DNA of 64,000 nucleotides from Drosophila pseudoobscura (taxonomy: Eukaryota > Arthropoda > Insecta > Diptera > Drosophilidae), in assembly GCF_009870125.1 (NCBI RefSeq), contig NC_046683.1, forward strand, positions 12,090,001 to 12,154,000, given 5' to 3'. The notes beneath the pieces were generated by a model, which was not told the DNA's origin, ran no database searches, and was given only the letters and a program-made list of their open reading frames with translations. Shown here piece by piece: positions 14,601 to 26,423 of this stretch (positions within the stretch are counted from its first letter, which is position 1; each line of letters begins with the position of its first letter). Both the position numbers and the translations under genes were made by a program.

Positions 14601-17600
14601 AATCAAAAGCAAATCAATTGAATGAATTGAAAGCACACTTGAGTAGTAACTTTTTGGCGTTTTCTGCATTCTGTTTGTGTTCTGCCGCAGTAGACGTTGC
14701 TTTGATTTTGATCCCCACATCACCTTTACATCAGTATTGTTGCTCGTGTCTCGTGTTGCATGATGTTCTCCTCACCGAACAACGATCATTTTGGTTTTTG
14801 ATTTGATGAGCCCCGCCCCAAGAACCTCCAGGAACCGAATAGAACATAGTACTCTTCTACAAACAACAAAAGCTCTTTCCGATACGATATGTGCCCCTAC
14901 CTCGAACTCTCAAATGTATTCTCCGTGTGGGTGGGGTGGGGGAGAGAGCCTTAGCTCCTGAAAACTGATATCTAAATCTGAAATAAACGAATTGTATGCA
15001 TTGTGTGAGCAAAACAAGTCTTATTTTTGCAAATGTCTTCTCTCAAGAGGGGGCGGATCCTAGCCCGTTCTAGTCCTTGTATATTTTGCAAAAAAGAAAA
15101 TCGTAAGTCCATCGGCGAAACGAGCCTCAACAGAACAGAACCGCGTGTGAACCAACACAGTGAGTAAATGAAAAAAAAACACTCCCCGTACCTTCCAATT
15201 CGTTAAACTATCTCATGGTAAAACCCCACGAAACGGGGGTTCAATTGTGTGTTTTTCCCTTCGAGAACGAAACATCCCCCGAGAGGAAACTCTCACCTAA
15301 GCTAATCCTCAGATCAGATAATTATCAGATATTTATTATATTTTATACATCAAAAAACCAAAAAACACACCCAAAAATAAATACACACACTCCACAAACA
15401 CACACACACACACATTATGTTTGTGTCGTAAGTATGCATTTGTGTGTGCCATGTATGTAAACATCATGATGTCATGTAGTGTGTATGTAGTATGTAACTT
15501 GTGTAAATGTAATCATACATCAAGTGTGTGTCCTTCCCCCATACAATACTCGAACGTAGTTGATTTCCCCCGTAGATCGATCGCCCTTCCCCATATCGTA
15601 ACTATAAATAGAATGTATAACGTATGTATGTTCATTATATATACATATATCCGTACATCAGTGTGTTGAAGTAAACATTTTTTGCATTTGTCACGATTAT
15701 TGCATTTACATTTAGATTTTCCGGTTTTAATTTCGATTTCTATAGTAAATATTCTATATATACTGCATATTTTCTTAAGCCCCTTTCCACCCCACCCCCT
15801 GCCACACAGTTTAGGAGTGCCCCGTGCCCCGTGCCCCGTGCCCTTTGTCCCTTGCCACCCATGCCTCATTTGAATATCAAACGTACATCATTAACGTAGT
15901 ATAACATTTCATTTGCTCAATTTCTTGAGTTTGCCCCCATCCCCGGCTAGCTGTACAGTAGATGTTCGCTAATTGGAAACTGTTTAACCAAAACTAAAGC
16001 TAAAGATGATAGGCGATGGTGGGTTTACGTACATATGTAGTATCTGTGTACATTGATGCTTGAGACGCACAAACGAATGCTCCAATAAAGGAAGCCTAAG
16101 AATTAAAAAAAAACAGCAACATACATGTCGTGTGCATGAGTGATGAAAGTACTGAAGCATTGGCGCAAAAAGACATACATTTTGTGTATAAAAAAAAGGT
16201 ATCAGGAAAACGGAAAAAGTTTTGATAGGCGTACATAAATAATTAGTCAGATCTATATATTTTTTTTGAAATTAATATCTTAAAATAACGTTACAAGGAA
16301 ATCCAAAGAACACGGTATTCAAAAGTGTTGAAGGGATATTGAAGGGGGTAAGGTCCGAAAAAAGGTATTCTATTTAGTTGTGGCATAGAACACAAAAAGT
16401 TTCAAGTCGAACTTAGTTTGACCTGCAGAAAGGTACGTGGAAATGACCTCAAAGTGCGGTTAGGTCTAGGCGCAAAAGTTCGAAATAGATAGAAGGATAG
16501 AAGTAGAGATTAGGATGAACCGATGGGACTACGTTATAGGACTATTAGAAGCGAGAGTTTTGCTTAATTATTTCGAATTCTATTAGCGAAACCCCTAAGA
16601 GAAATAGATTTCTATAAGGATTACTGACAGGTATGGGTTTTTTAAATTAAATTTTCCAATCAGCGAAACGAATACTGTACTCAAATTTGTTATGATTTGC
16701 TAATTGATTTTGAGATTAAAGATTAAACGATTAAAGAACTCCTGTCGTAAATGTGGACAGCTTATAAGATTCTGTTTAGAGATATTTGTACTATACAAGA
16801 CATTGTCTCCTCTACTCCCCCCGATAATCCGTAGAGACAAGAATGAGCACAACCCCAATATATGACATTATTCTGTACCCATCTATCTATCTAACTCTTT
16901 ATCCCAAGCTATCTATCGATCTATCCCATCTCTTTTCGTATGTATTCCCCGATTAAAACATTAAAAAAAAAAAACAAAGAAAGAAGTAAATTCTGTTGAT
17001 TTGTAGATTCCCAAACCAAAATCCAACGCCCCCAAAGCCCAAGCCCAAACTATACCCGATTCCCATTCCCATTTCCCCACTGATGCCCAGATCCAATCCC
17101 AAATCCAAAAAATTCATGTAGAACACTTTGTTGATGATTTAGCAACACGTGCACGGCAAAAAACGTCCCCTAATTCGAATGTTTTGCCATGCTTTGCAGC
17201 CTCCGAGGAGAATGTACTGTCGTACGAGGCCGTGCAGCGTTTGTCCATCAACTATACGCGTCCCGTCATCATACTGGGACCCCTGAAGGATCGCATCAAC
17301 GATGACCTAATATCTGAATATCCCGAGAAGTTTGGATCTTGTGTGCCACGTAAGTTCAGAGATCCTCCCCCCCTGTAATCCCTCAAACTAAAGTAAGATC
17401 TGATCTGATTACAGACACCACGCGGCCCAAACGCGAATATGAGGTGGATGGTCGTGACTATCACTTTGTCTCCTCACGTGAACAAATGGAGCGCGACATT
17501 CAGAACCACCTGTTCATCGAGGCGGGCCAGTACAATGATAATCTGTATGGCACCTCGGTGGCCAGTGTGCGCGAGGTGGCAGAGAAGGGCAAACACTGCA

Positions 17601-18018
17601 TCCTGGACGTGTCGGGGAATGCCATCAAGCGTCTGCAGGTGGCCCAGCTCTATCCGGTAGCCGTTTTCATTAAACCCAAATCGGTGGACTCTGTGATGTG
17701 AGTAACTCAATTGAATCTATATAGATCTGCTGATAATTCTAAATCCATTCGAAACCTTTCAGGGAGATGAATCGTCGCATGACCGAAGAACAGGCCAAGA
17801 AGACTTATGAGCGTGCGATTAAAATGGAGCAGGAGTTTGGCGAATACTTTACGGGTAAGTGGGCGCAACATTCGAAAGAAGTATCAGTGTATCAGAAGTA
17901 TCAATTTTCAGGCGTTGTCCAAGGCGACACCATTGAGGAGATATATAGCAAAGTGAAGTCAATGATTTGGTCTCAGTCGGGACCAACTATTTGGGTACCT
18001 TCCAAGGAATCTCTATGA
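3994..18018 (+). CDS. dlg1: Discs large (MAGUK scaffold), 3' part of the gene
   Basis: Scaffold protein of septate junctions, apicobasal polarity (with Scrib and Lgl) and the neuromuscular synapse. Fourteen exons can be chained in phase; the core path is 3994-4578, 4639-5431, 6721-6808, 6886-7099, 7181-7594, 8176-8278, 10898-10942, 13520-13600, 17200-17349, 17415-17697, 17763-17854, 17912-18018, giving 984 residues in the window, with optional cassettes listed separately. Order: PDZ1 (GLGFSIAGG, 3994-4260), PDZ2 ([11 protein letters not shown], 4393-4730), Ala/Asn/Ser/Gln-rich linker, PDZ3 ([19 protein letters not shown], 6886-7215), SH3 (ALFDYDPN to WWQARRV, 7330-7510), basic HOOK, GUK domain (17230-18018) ending WVPSKESL. 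The GUK P-loop region (GPLKDR) lacks a proper Walker lysine pattern, as in MAGUKs, so it is a binding rather than a kinase domain. The first exon starts in phase 0 with GTG (Val) after an AG acceptor, so the N-terminus (L27 or short form) lies upstream of the window. Recognised by close match to D. melanogaster Dlg. Confidence 0.97.
5432..6720. other. dlg1 intron with a long pyrimidine tract
   Basis: Between the linker exons. C-rich then G/T-rich sequence, followed by an almost pure pyrimidine tract of about 450 bases (about 6170-6660) leading towards the acceptor at 6720. Long overlapping ORFs here are made of Leu/Ser/Phe from CT repeats and are not genes. Confidence 0.7.
7595..8175. other. 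dlg1 intron
   Basis: Ordinary intron between the SH3 and first HOOK exons; a run of related TCGAAT/GAATAG words at about 7985-8060. Nothing else seen. Confidence 0.6.
8279..9483. other. dlg1 intron with hairpin and CT tract
   Basis: Contains a (CT)n tract at about 8623-8654, a perfect 14-bp inverted repeat at 8862-8893 and AT-rich sequence, then the cassette exon at 9484. No gene. Confidence 0.6.
8862..8893. repeat. Perfect 14-bp inverted repeat, 4-nt loop
   Basis: TAGCCCCAAAAAAA, loop CCCA, then the exact reverse complement, inside a dlg1 intron. Confidence 0.85.
9484..9558 (+). other. dlg1: Alternative dlg1 HOOK exon ([18 protein letters not shown])
   Basis: 75 bases between acceptor TGTGGGCAG and donor CAAC/GTAAGT. 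It enters and leaves in phase 1, so it joins the exon ending at 8278 and the exon starting at 10898 without a shift, giving [18 protein letters not shown] followed by NQANEPQ and then PFMLCYTQ. The residue pattern is plainly coding and lies in the variable HOOK segment between SH3 and GUK, where Dlg isoforms are known to differ. Confidence 0.75.
9559..10897. other. dlg1 intron
   Basis: CA repeats near 9757 and 9950, repeated AGAACCAT-like words at 10320-10660, and a CT tract leading to the acceptor at 10897. No coding exon supported. Confidence 0.55.
10943..13519. other. dlg1 intron, TACATA and CTA repeats
   Basis: Dominated by TACATA/ATACAT words (10960-12250), CTACTA triplet repeats (12790-12925), CCAA repeats (12714-12740 and 13230-13280) and TATATA. 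One short stretch near 12345-12390 looks mildly coding but has no usable acceptor. Confidence 0.55.
12790..12925. repeat. CTA/ACT trinucleotide repeat
   Basis: Imperfect (CTA)n with TTC interruptions across about 135 bases within a dlg1 intron. Confidence 0.7.
13601..17006. other. Long dlg1 intron before the GUK exons
   Basis: A-rich and T-rich runs at 13616-13860, a CT tract at 13970-14075, CA repeats near 15400, and TACATA words. Apart from the candidate cassette at 15097 I see no exon. Short ORFs are simple-sequence artefacts. Confidence 0.55.
15097..15159 (+). other. dlg1: Candidate alternative dlg1 HOOK exon ([18 protein letters not shown])
   Basis: 63 bases from an AG after TTTTGCAAAAA to donor CACA/GTGAGT. 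Read in phase 1 it gives [18 protein letters not shown] then QH and leaves in phase 1, compatible with the flanking exons at 13600 and 17200. The acceptor is weak; a second in-phase acceptor at CCTAG (about 15063) would lengthen it. Without transcript data this remains a reading-frame and splice-phase argument. Confidence 0.5.
17007..17199 (+). other. dlg1: Open extension upstream of the dlg1 GUK exon
   Basis: The 64 codons directly before the canonical acceptor at 17199 are open in the frame of the GUK exon, from a TAG at 17004-17006 onward, and read [20 protein letters not shown], then a stretch with [18 protein letters not shown]. In-phase (phase 1) acceptors at CAAAG (17037) and CCAAG (17043) could produce a longer HOOK isoform of 52-54 extra residues. 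The acceptor at 17006 itself would be out of phase with the known upstream exons. Confidence 0.4.
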
Positions 18019-18866
18019 CCAACAGCCACAACAACATGGACACTGCCGCCTCGAGTCCGTTGTCGACCAGTCTCGAGAACAACAAATACAGCAACAACAA
18101 ATCAACCGCAACAGAAAACGCCGCACTGATGATGATGCATCACAAAATAATTAACAAAAACAAATGACGAGTACACAAAACAGGACACACGACGACCATT
18201 ACACTTGACGATTGACTTAAGAACAAAACAAACAAAATTGACGCAGCCGCAGCAGCCAACTTAATGTAGCAAAAAAAAATTGTCCAAAAAATGTATTTGG
18301 ATGGTAGATAGATGTACGCCGCTTAGTGGAACGTACATATGTTTAAGTGGAGGAGGAACATCAGAGCAAAGCATTTGGCATCGTGTAGCGAGAAGGAGAG
18401 AACAGAGCAGAGCAAATCAAAGCAAAGCAGATCAGAGCAGTGCAGTGCAGTGCAGAGCAGAGCAGAGCAGACAGCACAGTGACGACAGGCCCCATGGACG
18501 GACGGATTATAGATGATGATGATGTTTAACTGAAGCGGACAAAGGTGTATAGTTTTTAGTTAGAACAAAGTTTGGAGAAAGGATAAGGAGAAACAAAGCG
18601 AAATATAATATATACACACACACACACTTATATATTAAGATCTGATTATGATGGCATAAAGCAGAGAACAGAGAGCAGATGAATAGCAAGAGGGCAAGAG
18701 AGAGCATTGGCAGGAGGCAAAAGGCGGAAGGCAGATGCAGAAATCGATAAGCAAATGCTTAGAAACGTTCGTTAAGCGCTAGAATGTTGTTTGTTTTATG
18801 TTGATGTTTATATACGAGAGCCAAGAGTTATAGCGAGTTAGTTATGTTGAAGAATAATGTGTTTTT

Positions 18867-19011
<145 letters not shown>

Positions 19012-20799
19012 CATATATATACATATACATATGTACATGCATGTGCAGCACATACATATGTACGGCACCCATGATTACGATTATGCAATGAAATGTATAA
19101 TTGTATAAGTTTAAGTACGACAGTGTTTAATAGCTGACGGTAGGGGGTTGATTGACAATGATTCAAAGTAGCCTGTAGATTTGTACAGATCTGGAACCCA
19201 CATCTGGATACACACACGTACGTCTACACGGTTGCGCTTACAGTTACAGTTATACGATTACGGTTACGATCACGGTTACACGATAACCGTTGTCGGACAC
19301 TGACGTTAACGATAACTATTTACGATTAACGATTTACGACTATGATACGGATGAATATGAATATGAATATGATGAAAGGATGAAACACGTTGGTGCATTT
19401 GTTGTTAGATGTATGTAATTTTTCCCACTCGCCTTTGCCTACAAGCAACACAAAAAACAAAAACACTATATAAACGAAAAGAAGAAACAAAACAAAACAA
19501 AATAAAAATCAATAAAAGATCTGCGTATAAATACAAAATACAAAAGAATGAAAACAGGAAACTAAAAAACACTAGTTTCTCATATACATACAATACATAT
19601 ATAGAACCCATGTTCATTCACACACAAACACACCCACATACTACTATATGCTATATGTGTATGTGTATATCTGTAACATTTAACAAATAGTCCGCAATCC
19701 TTTGAAACGCGTCTACAAAGTCATTTTACTATATATACACGCCCCACACAAACACCCACAGCCACACAAAAAAGAAAAACTACGGAGGTAAAGGCTCCCT
19801 TCCTCGAAGGAGACAATGAGGAGATTGAAAAGTGTGAAGAGAAGGAAAAGCAATTTGTTGTCGCGTTGATTTGAATATAAATATATTGTATATTTAACAA
19901 TCTATAAAACAAATATAGTATATATAAAACACAAACACACACACACAAAGGATACATGGATTACCGTTGCGGTCTAATTTTATACACACACACACACACA
20001 CACACAATACACAAAGGTTTAATGGAAAAGGAAGCCGCGTATTAAGGGGACAAAAGCAGTAAATTTGGAGGAGCCGCCGATGGATGGAACTCAAATTAGA
20101 TATCTATATATTTGCTGATTAATTTATATAAATCAATTTACGAATTATAGCCAACGCACACACACACATACACACACACACACACAACACATACAATACA
20201 TACATACATACAATTAAATGAAATTGCTACCGAAATTTGTTCAAGAAAAAAAAAAGAAGAAAATTTAGCTAAATTCAACGTTGAGTGTTAAATACTATTA
20301 TTCGAAATATTGAATATGGAATATGAATATGCATATAAAAACGAATTATTTTTTTTTTTTATAAATATTATTACTTTATTATTATCTTGTCCGAATTTCT
20401 CTTATCCTCTTAATCTTTAATGAATATTTTTTGTGGTTTTTTTTTCGTGTATGTTTTGTCAATTTTTTGTAAATTTCGAAATTTCGAATCGACGACGTCA
20501 CAAGCAGCAGCAGCAACAACTATAGTCGGATATTATTTTAAATATATATACATACATACCAACATACATACATACTAATTAATACACAAGAATGGAAATT
20601 CATTATAATTTTTTTATATTTAACAAACCTACAAAAACATAACAGAGCGACAAGAGAATGAGGAAGGAAGAGGGAGTAAGATATGATGATAATTTCAAAT
20701 CTACAAAGAAACAAAAAAGAAAAACAAGCAACATCCCCCTAAAAAAAAAAACAAAACAAAACAAAAGAAAACCGAAGATGAGAAGAGAACCTTATATGT

Positions 20800-20805
20800 A
20801 ATAAA
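20800..20805 (+). terminator. dlg1: Candidate dlg1 polyadenylation signal
   Basis: AATAAA followed closely by another A-rich ATAAAAATTC stretch, 2.8 kb after the dlg1 stop. Other AATAAA words occur nearby, so usage is uncertain. Confidence 0.3.
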
Positions 20806-22405
20806 CAAAATAAAAATTCAAACAAATGAAAACTTCTTAATCAATCACACAAACACACACACACTGACACGCACAGATACGAGAGAAAACAAAAGATATG
20901 TAAGTTAGATAAAAGATAAACCGCTTGACAGGGTGGCAGCTACATCCGTACATACTAGTTTTAGTAAGTAACTTTCGTTTGCTCTAAACCTCGGCGCTCA
21001 AAATATAATACTCTTCGTAGCAGGAGTGTTGGCCGCACACTCGCGTGAACAAATTCCTAGCTTAACAATCTGTAATTGAAACAATTCTTCTGACTGCAGA
21101 GATCCCTACATACTACTAATACTACTACTATATATAGAGCCTGAAGCCCGGAATCACTTTTCGACCTAGCCTTAGAATCGTATGCAAGAATTTTACTAGC
21201 AAAAATCCAAAACCAAAAAAACAAAAACAAAACCTATCAGCTAAATAAGGACTAAGCTTAGGGCAGAGAGCTGCTAAAAAAAACAAAGGATTTTCTTTAT
21301 CAATTTACAAAAAAAAAAAACATTACTTATGTGCACACAACACCCACACACGCCACACGCACACGCATACGCGCATACGCATACGTGCACGTGCATGCAT
21401 AGGAAAGCGTTTCATCAAAATTGTGCCTTTTCTTTTCGTTGTTGTTATCGAATATCGATCAAAATATACATACATAGTACATACATGCATATACATACAT
21501 ATATGGGTACCAGTGCAGTTATATTTCGCACCCTAATACACACACAAGCATATTATGTGCCACTGCCCTGTAAAGTAGGCAATAGATTTTGTAATGGTAT
21601 TTGCCCACCCATTGCCCCTCAAAAGTATGCAATGGGTTTTTCGATAGTCCCAAACGTAGCCTTAATGAAATGTAATTTTGTTGGTTTTTGCTCACATCTA
21701 GTCGGTTGGGTGTGGTTTACCTATAGCTTTGCTATGTATCTGAATCCTACCTTCATCAGAGATAATATAGGCGAAACTAAAAGAATCAAGTGGGGCTGCA
21801 GGCGCGTAAGTCAGACCACGAGTAGATCCTGCACGCATGCTGGACATGATATGCACACGCACACACACACACACACGAGTACACCAACAGGCAACAACCA
21901 ACAACCAATACATACATATGTACAATACACATGCTCATGTACATGCTCGTGATGCTGGCCAGAGACATCCGACATCCATCACAGAGAGAAGACAGAAGAG
22001 AGAAGGGCGCTAATGTGACAAAAGCCTATCATTATGTACTATCGTATGTCAAATGTAACTTGTTCATCACAAGATGAAAATACTCGACCCCCACACCTCA
22101 CACTCACAACAAAAAAAAAAAAAAACACCCATGAAATAAACCGAAATTAATCTACGTAATGATACCAATATTTTTGCTTTGCTTCTGAATTTATTTTCTA
22201 CTCTGGGAACAAGCATTCATCAGAGGCGTTGCATCTGCCGTCACTTTTGGCTACTACTCCATTTTCAGATTCCAAATCAGTAGACAATTCGGCTCCACAC
22301 ATATCGAGTGAACAAAATTACCAGAAACAAAACAAAATAAAAAAACAAAATTTTTTTTTTAAAGTTCGAAATTTTCTGTTAACTGAAAACAAAGTATTTA
22401 GAAAT

Positions 22406-25400
22406 ATGGCAACAAAGACTTTAAAGTTGGGATTCTTTTCCCAGATTCAGCGATTTTTTGGATCGAAGCGTATTCGAAGAATCCGTAAGAGCCTCCGTAG
22501 TTTAAAAGTAAACGGGATGTGGTTCTTATGCACATACATCTTTTTTCTGCAGACAAATTGGCCCTAAGTCCCGACCATCAGAACCTTGAGCCATACAATC
22601 ACGATGGTCCCTTGCAACGCGTTCTCAAGCAGATCCAACAAAGTCCAAGACCGTTATATCTGGGCTTTCACGAAGGACAGTGCAAGAGCGAAGCGAGGCC
22701 GAGGGCACCTGCAAAACGCCGAGCAGCGTCTTCCACAACGCTGTGTGCGGCACCACGGAAAAGTGCTTCGTCCACAACGCTCTGTGCGTCGAAGGTTCAA
22801 GGAACAGAGAGGTCAAGCAATCAGCGCAAGTTGCGACGCTCTAAGAGCTCTTCAAGCACAGTGGGTGCGGCTCTTAAGGATACCGACTCCTCGGTTGCGC
22901 TCCGTGCGTGCTCCTCTACGATGCGGACAGTTGTGACTTCGCTGAATGCTGGCAACATGCAGGCCACACGCGACCAACTCATGAAGAAGCTGCGCCGCAA
23001 GGAGCAGCGCCAGTGCGTTCCCCTGGAAAACGCGGTGAGTTCCATTCGCCTAAACATCGGGGAAAATGCCGGCAGAAGATCCTGCCGTCGCATTCGAGTC
23101 GAGTCGTCCAAGTCCCAAATGGACGTGGCTCGCCGTCAGAGCAACACGAAACTCTTTTCCGCGAATAGTCAGCTGTCGGTCAAGGCGTCTCAATCGAGGA
23201 TGTACTCGGCTAAGCCAGCGCCAGCGAATCACTGCGAAAAGGACCTTGGGGGCCAACCAGGCGTGGATGTGAAGTTGGCAGTCAGTTGGTTCGGAAGGAT
23301 GGCCAACAAAGATATAAATCTGGACAACTGCCGACCGCAGCAAACTGCCAGAGCGCCATCCCCCAACAGGAGTGCATCAGGCAGCCAATACCCTTTGAAG
23401 AAGGTACCATCCTCCGAAAAACGGGCCCAAAACGTAACCAATCGGCCGCCCAAGCATTCCCGATCTTTATCGATCTACAGTGGAAAACTGATGCCCATGG
23501 AAGTGCCAATTAAGAAACCCATCAGGGATCTCCAACAAACCTCCGGAATGTCCTCCAAGCCAAACGAGAGTCCTGATCTACTCCATCCATGGCAGAATGG
23601 GGAGATAGATAGCGTGGATTCGGGCAAACCGATTCGGATGGAATTGTCTTCTAGCAGTTATCCCTCCGAAATGCAAGAATTCCAGTCACAAGCTCCAGTT
23701 TTTTTGCAAAATGAAGGGAAATTGGATTTGAAGAAGCCCATCAAGATGGAATCCTCGCTTCAAATACTCAATCAGCCTCCTAAGATCCACAGAAAACCAT
23801 CATCTAGCAGTGGTCCTTCCATAAGGAAAGAATGCCAGCCTGCAACGTTAGAAGAAGTTTCGTTGCTGAGCAAGAGGAAAGTGAATTTCGGTACCCCTAT
23901 GCGGATGGAATCCCCAGTCCGGTTCGAAAAACCTTCGCGGATGGAAGGCAAAACCAAAGATGATGAGAAGAAAACGCTCACCATGAAGTTACAGCCATGG
24001 AATAAGCCTGCAACCGTGCTACACGAGATACTATCTAGTACGGCTGCCAAGCCTAAGCTGCTCCGCAAAGATCCTTGGCCAGAGGCAAAGAAAAGTCAAC
24101 AAAATGTGAGGGAACCTCTCGCAAGGGAGCCGCCCTGCATAGATATTTGCAAAACGGAAAGGAAAAGTCAACGGAATGTCATACAACTTTTCAGAGAGAT
24201 CCCCAATCGAACCCGAATTTCGGATGAAGACAGGCGTCTAAAACACATCCGTGAGAGTGTTTTGATCAAGAACCTTATAGCCCGCATCGATAAGATCCTC
24301 GCGTGCCCCGCCAGAAGTCAAAGAACTGCTGCCACCAAAAATCCCATCGCATCAGACGAACTTCCTGCAAAAGCAAACGAGAAGCAAAACACCAAGTCCG
24401 CTTATCTGATGACAATCAGAACATTTGTCAATCACTCTTACCTAGCACGCAAAAGTCTGTCAAAGCTACTCTGCGCGAGTGTCTCACGTAGGCCTGATTT
24501 AAGTTTGGCCTTGAGCCCGTTCACTGAGAAAGATTGTACCAATTCAGATAATGGGGCTGCTGAGAAGCTGAGAAACATGGCAATTTGTGAGCTGATGAAG
24601 CCTTTCCAAATATTAGAATCCATGCACGAGACTAATACAATGCTCCAGCATGTTTCTCGGCAGAGTGAACGGAAAGTGGATTTGGGGACACCGTTATGGA
24701 GGGACTATTCAATATTCGAGAAACCCATTCAGTTGCAGTCGCCTCTTGAGCTTTTATTAGAGGAATCGGCCAGGAAGGAAGAAGGTGCATTCGATTTGGC
24801 AGAATTTCTTAAAATCGAATCGCAACTGAAGGCACTACTGTCAGAATTCACCAAAGACGACAATGATATTGATTTTGCAGAATCTTTTGAAATCGAGTCC
24901 GTATTCCCTCCTCGCACATTCGAGTATGATTTTTTGCGGAGCCCATTTACATGGGATTCAGGGATATCAATTCCGATCAGTAGTCCTTTTGCAATGGTAT
25001 TCAGGCCACACATGACGTCTGAAGCGTTGGAGCAAATTTTATTGCAGGCCGAAGGAAAAGTGGTTTTGGGGAAAGCGATCAAGATGGCCAATGAAAGTCC
25101 TGTTCCATCGATAGCAGAACTGCTCCTCACGAATTCTTTTCAAAATTACATTAAAGGCGAGTTTGATCTGGCTGATGATCTCGAAATAGAATCGATAGAA
25201 TCGAATAAGACCCCGCGGATGCTTGAACAAATTCCGAGTGGAACTTCTTTCGAGAGAGTGGTACCAATCGAGATGGTTCCAGCACCTCTGATGATAGCCA
25301 GTGAAGCTCCTGAATCTGATCTGGCAGATGAAGAGAAAACTAAAATGGATCTAGCTGAACTTCTGGAAACTGAATCCAAGGTTCAGGAGACGCTCGATAA

Positions 25401-25893
25401 ATTTATCAAAGACAACAAGAAAATACATCTGGATGACTTACTGGAAATGCAATCCCAGATTCTGAAGACGGCTGCAGCTGCATTAATGCAAGAACATTCT
25501 AATACTGAGGCATCGGATAAAGAAATCCGAATGGAATCCAAATCCCCGATCAAGATGACCATTGAGACGCCTCAGACTGCCAGCGGGGAGTCCAAACCGC
25601 AGAAGACTCCTGTCATAAACGATGAAGTGCCTTTGAAAATGAGTTCAAGCCATCAGGAAGTCAAGCCAAAGACTGATAATAATGAAATCGCGACCACCTC
25701 GTTATACATAGCCTCCTTCCGCAAGGGAAAGCCAGAACAGTGTTGGAAACTCTTTGGTACCGAAGGAAAACAAAAGAGAATCTGGACTAAAGCAGCTGAA
25801 GATGATAAGGAAGGCAATAATCCTTGCTATTCCATGACAGTCCGATCCAACCCCGGATTAAGCCCGGACAATAATGATGAGAGCGAATCTTAA
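22406..25893 (+). CDS. Unrecognised 1,139-residue protein with degenerate internal repeats
   Basis: Two exons: 22406-22484 and 22553-25893. The start is ATG at 22406 (MATKTLKLGFFSQIQRFFGS), the donor is ATCC/GTAAGA, the acceptor TTTTTTCTGCAG, and a 68-bp intron is typical of Drosophila; phase 1 joins exactly to open exon 2. The N-terminus is basic (KRIRRI). Residues about 60-330 are Ser/Arg/Lys rich, with a local duplication of SSTTLCA. The C-terminal two thirds are acidic/Lys rich and carry two degenerate motif families: a GKVDLGKPIKMES-like motif (about residues 380-490, 735, 860, 1020) and an FDLAEFLEIES-like motif (about residues 772-985). No signal peptide, membrane segment, catalytic motif or domain known to me. 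It lies between the dlg1 3' end and Gr10b, same strand as dlg1. A continuous 3.3-kb frame makes it a real gene, not a shadow. Function unknown; a fast-evolving Drosophila-restricted protein is my inference. Confidence 0.82.
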
Positions 25894-26423
25894 TCTAGCT
25901 GGAATCTTGTGGAAACCAACCAAATTTTTAAGTGCTTCGCCATGCTTCAAAACTGTTCCGTAAGGCAATCTTAATGATCTTTTATTAGGCATAAAACTAA
26001 TCATTTTGCTTACAGAATTTGCTTCTGATGAGACCACTCCTGTCAATGCTGCTGCACAATTTTGGGTACTCGTATTTACTCGTCAAAAAGAAAACGGTGA
26101 CCGATTTGTCTGTGGAATTGAACCGAAACTACATTTTTATTTAAACAATATAAATGCTGAACAAAGAAAAAAGATTTGATTTGGTGTTGTCAATTCTGAA
26201 GAGGGTATTCATGATTGTTCATTTATGGAATGGAATGCCCTTTACTTGTTCCGAAATAGTACTTGTTGTACCGTATGTTTAAGGTTTGGTTTGGTGAGGG
26301 TCCTCTACTCAAGGAAGTTTTCGAAACCATCTCTCAAGCCTCTACGAAAAGTTCCAGTTTCTCCAGTCGTGCCCTCTCGTAAGTGTTCGCGATAGGCTTT
26401 TGCCGAACCATGGGAGAATCTAG
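25894..26423. other. Intergenic DNA after the unrecognised gene
   Basis: Presumably the 3' UTR of the preceding gene at its left end; no clear AATAAA near. Nothing else supported. Confidence 0.5.

Noticed and set aside
21329..21952. 207-codon + strand ORF after dlg1
   Set aside because: Begins and ends in CA/ACAC repeats; GTG start, no recognisable motif, probable chance frame.
22519..22552. Start of the unrecognised gene at GTG 22519
   Set aside because: This is intron sequence; an ATG exon 1 with GTAAGA donor joins in phase to the CTGCAG acceptor at 22552.
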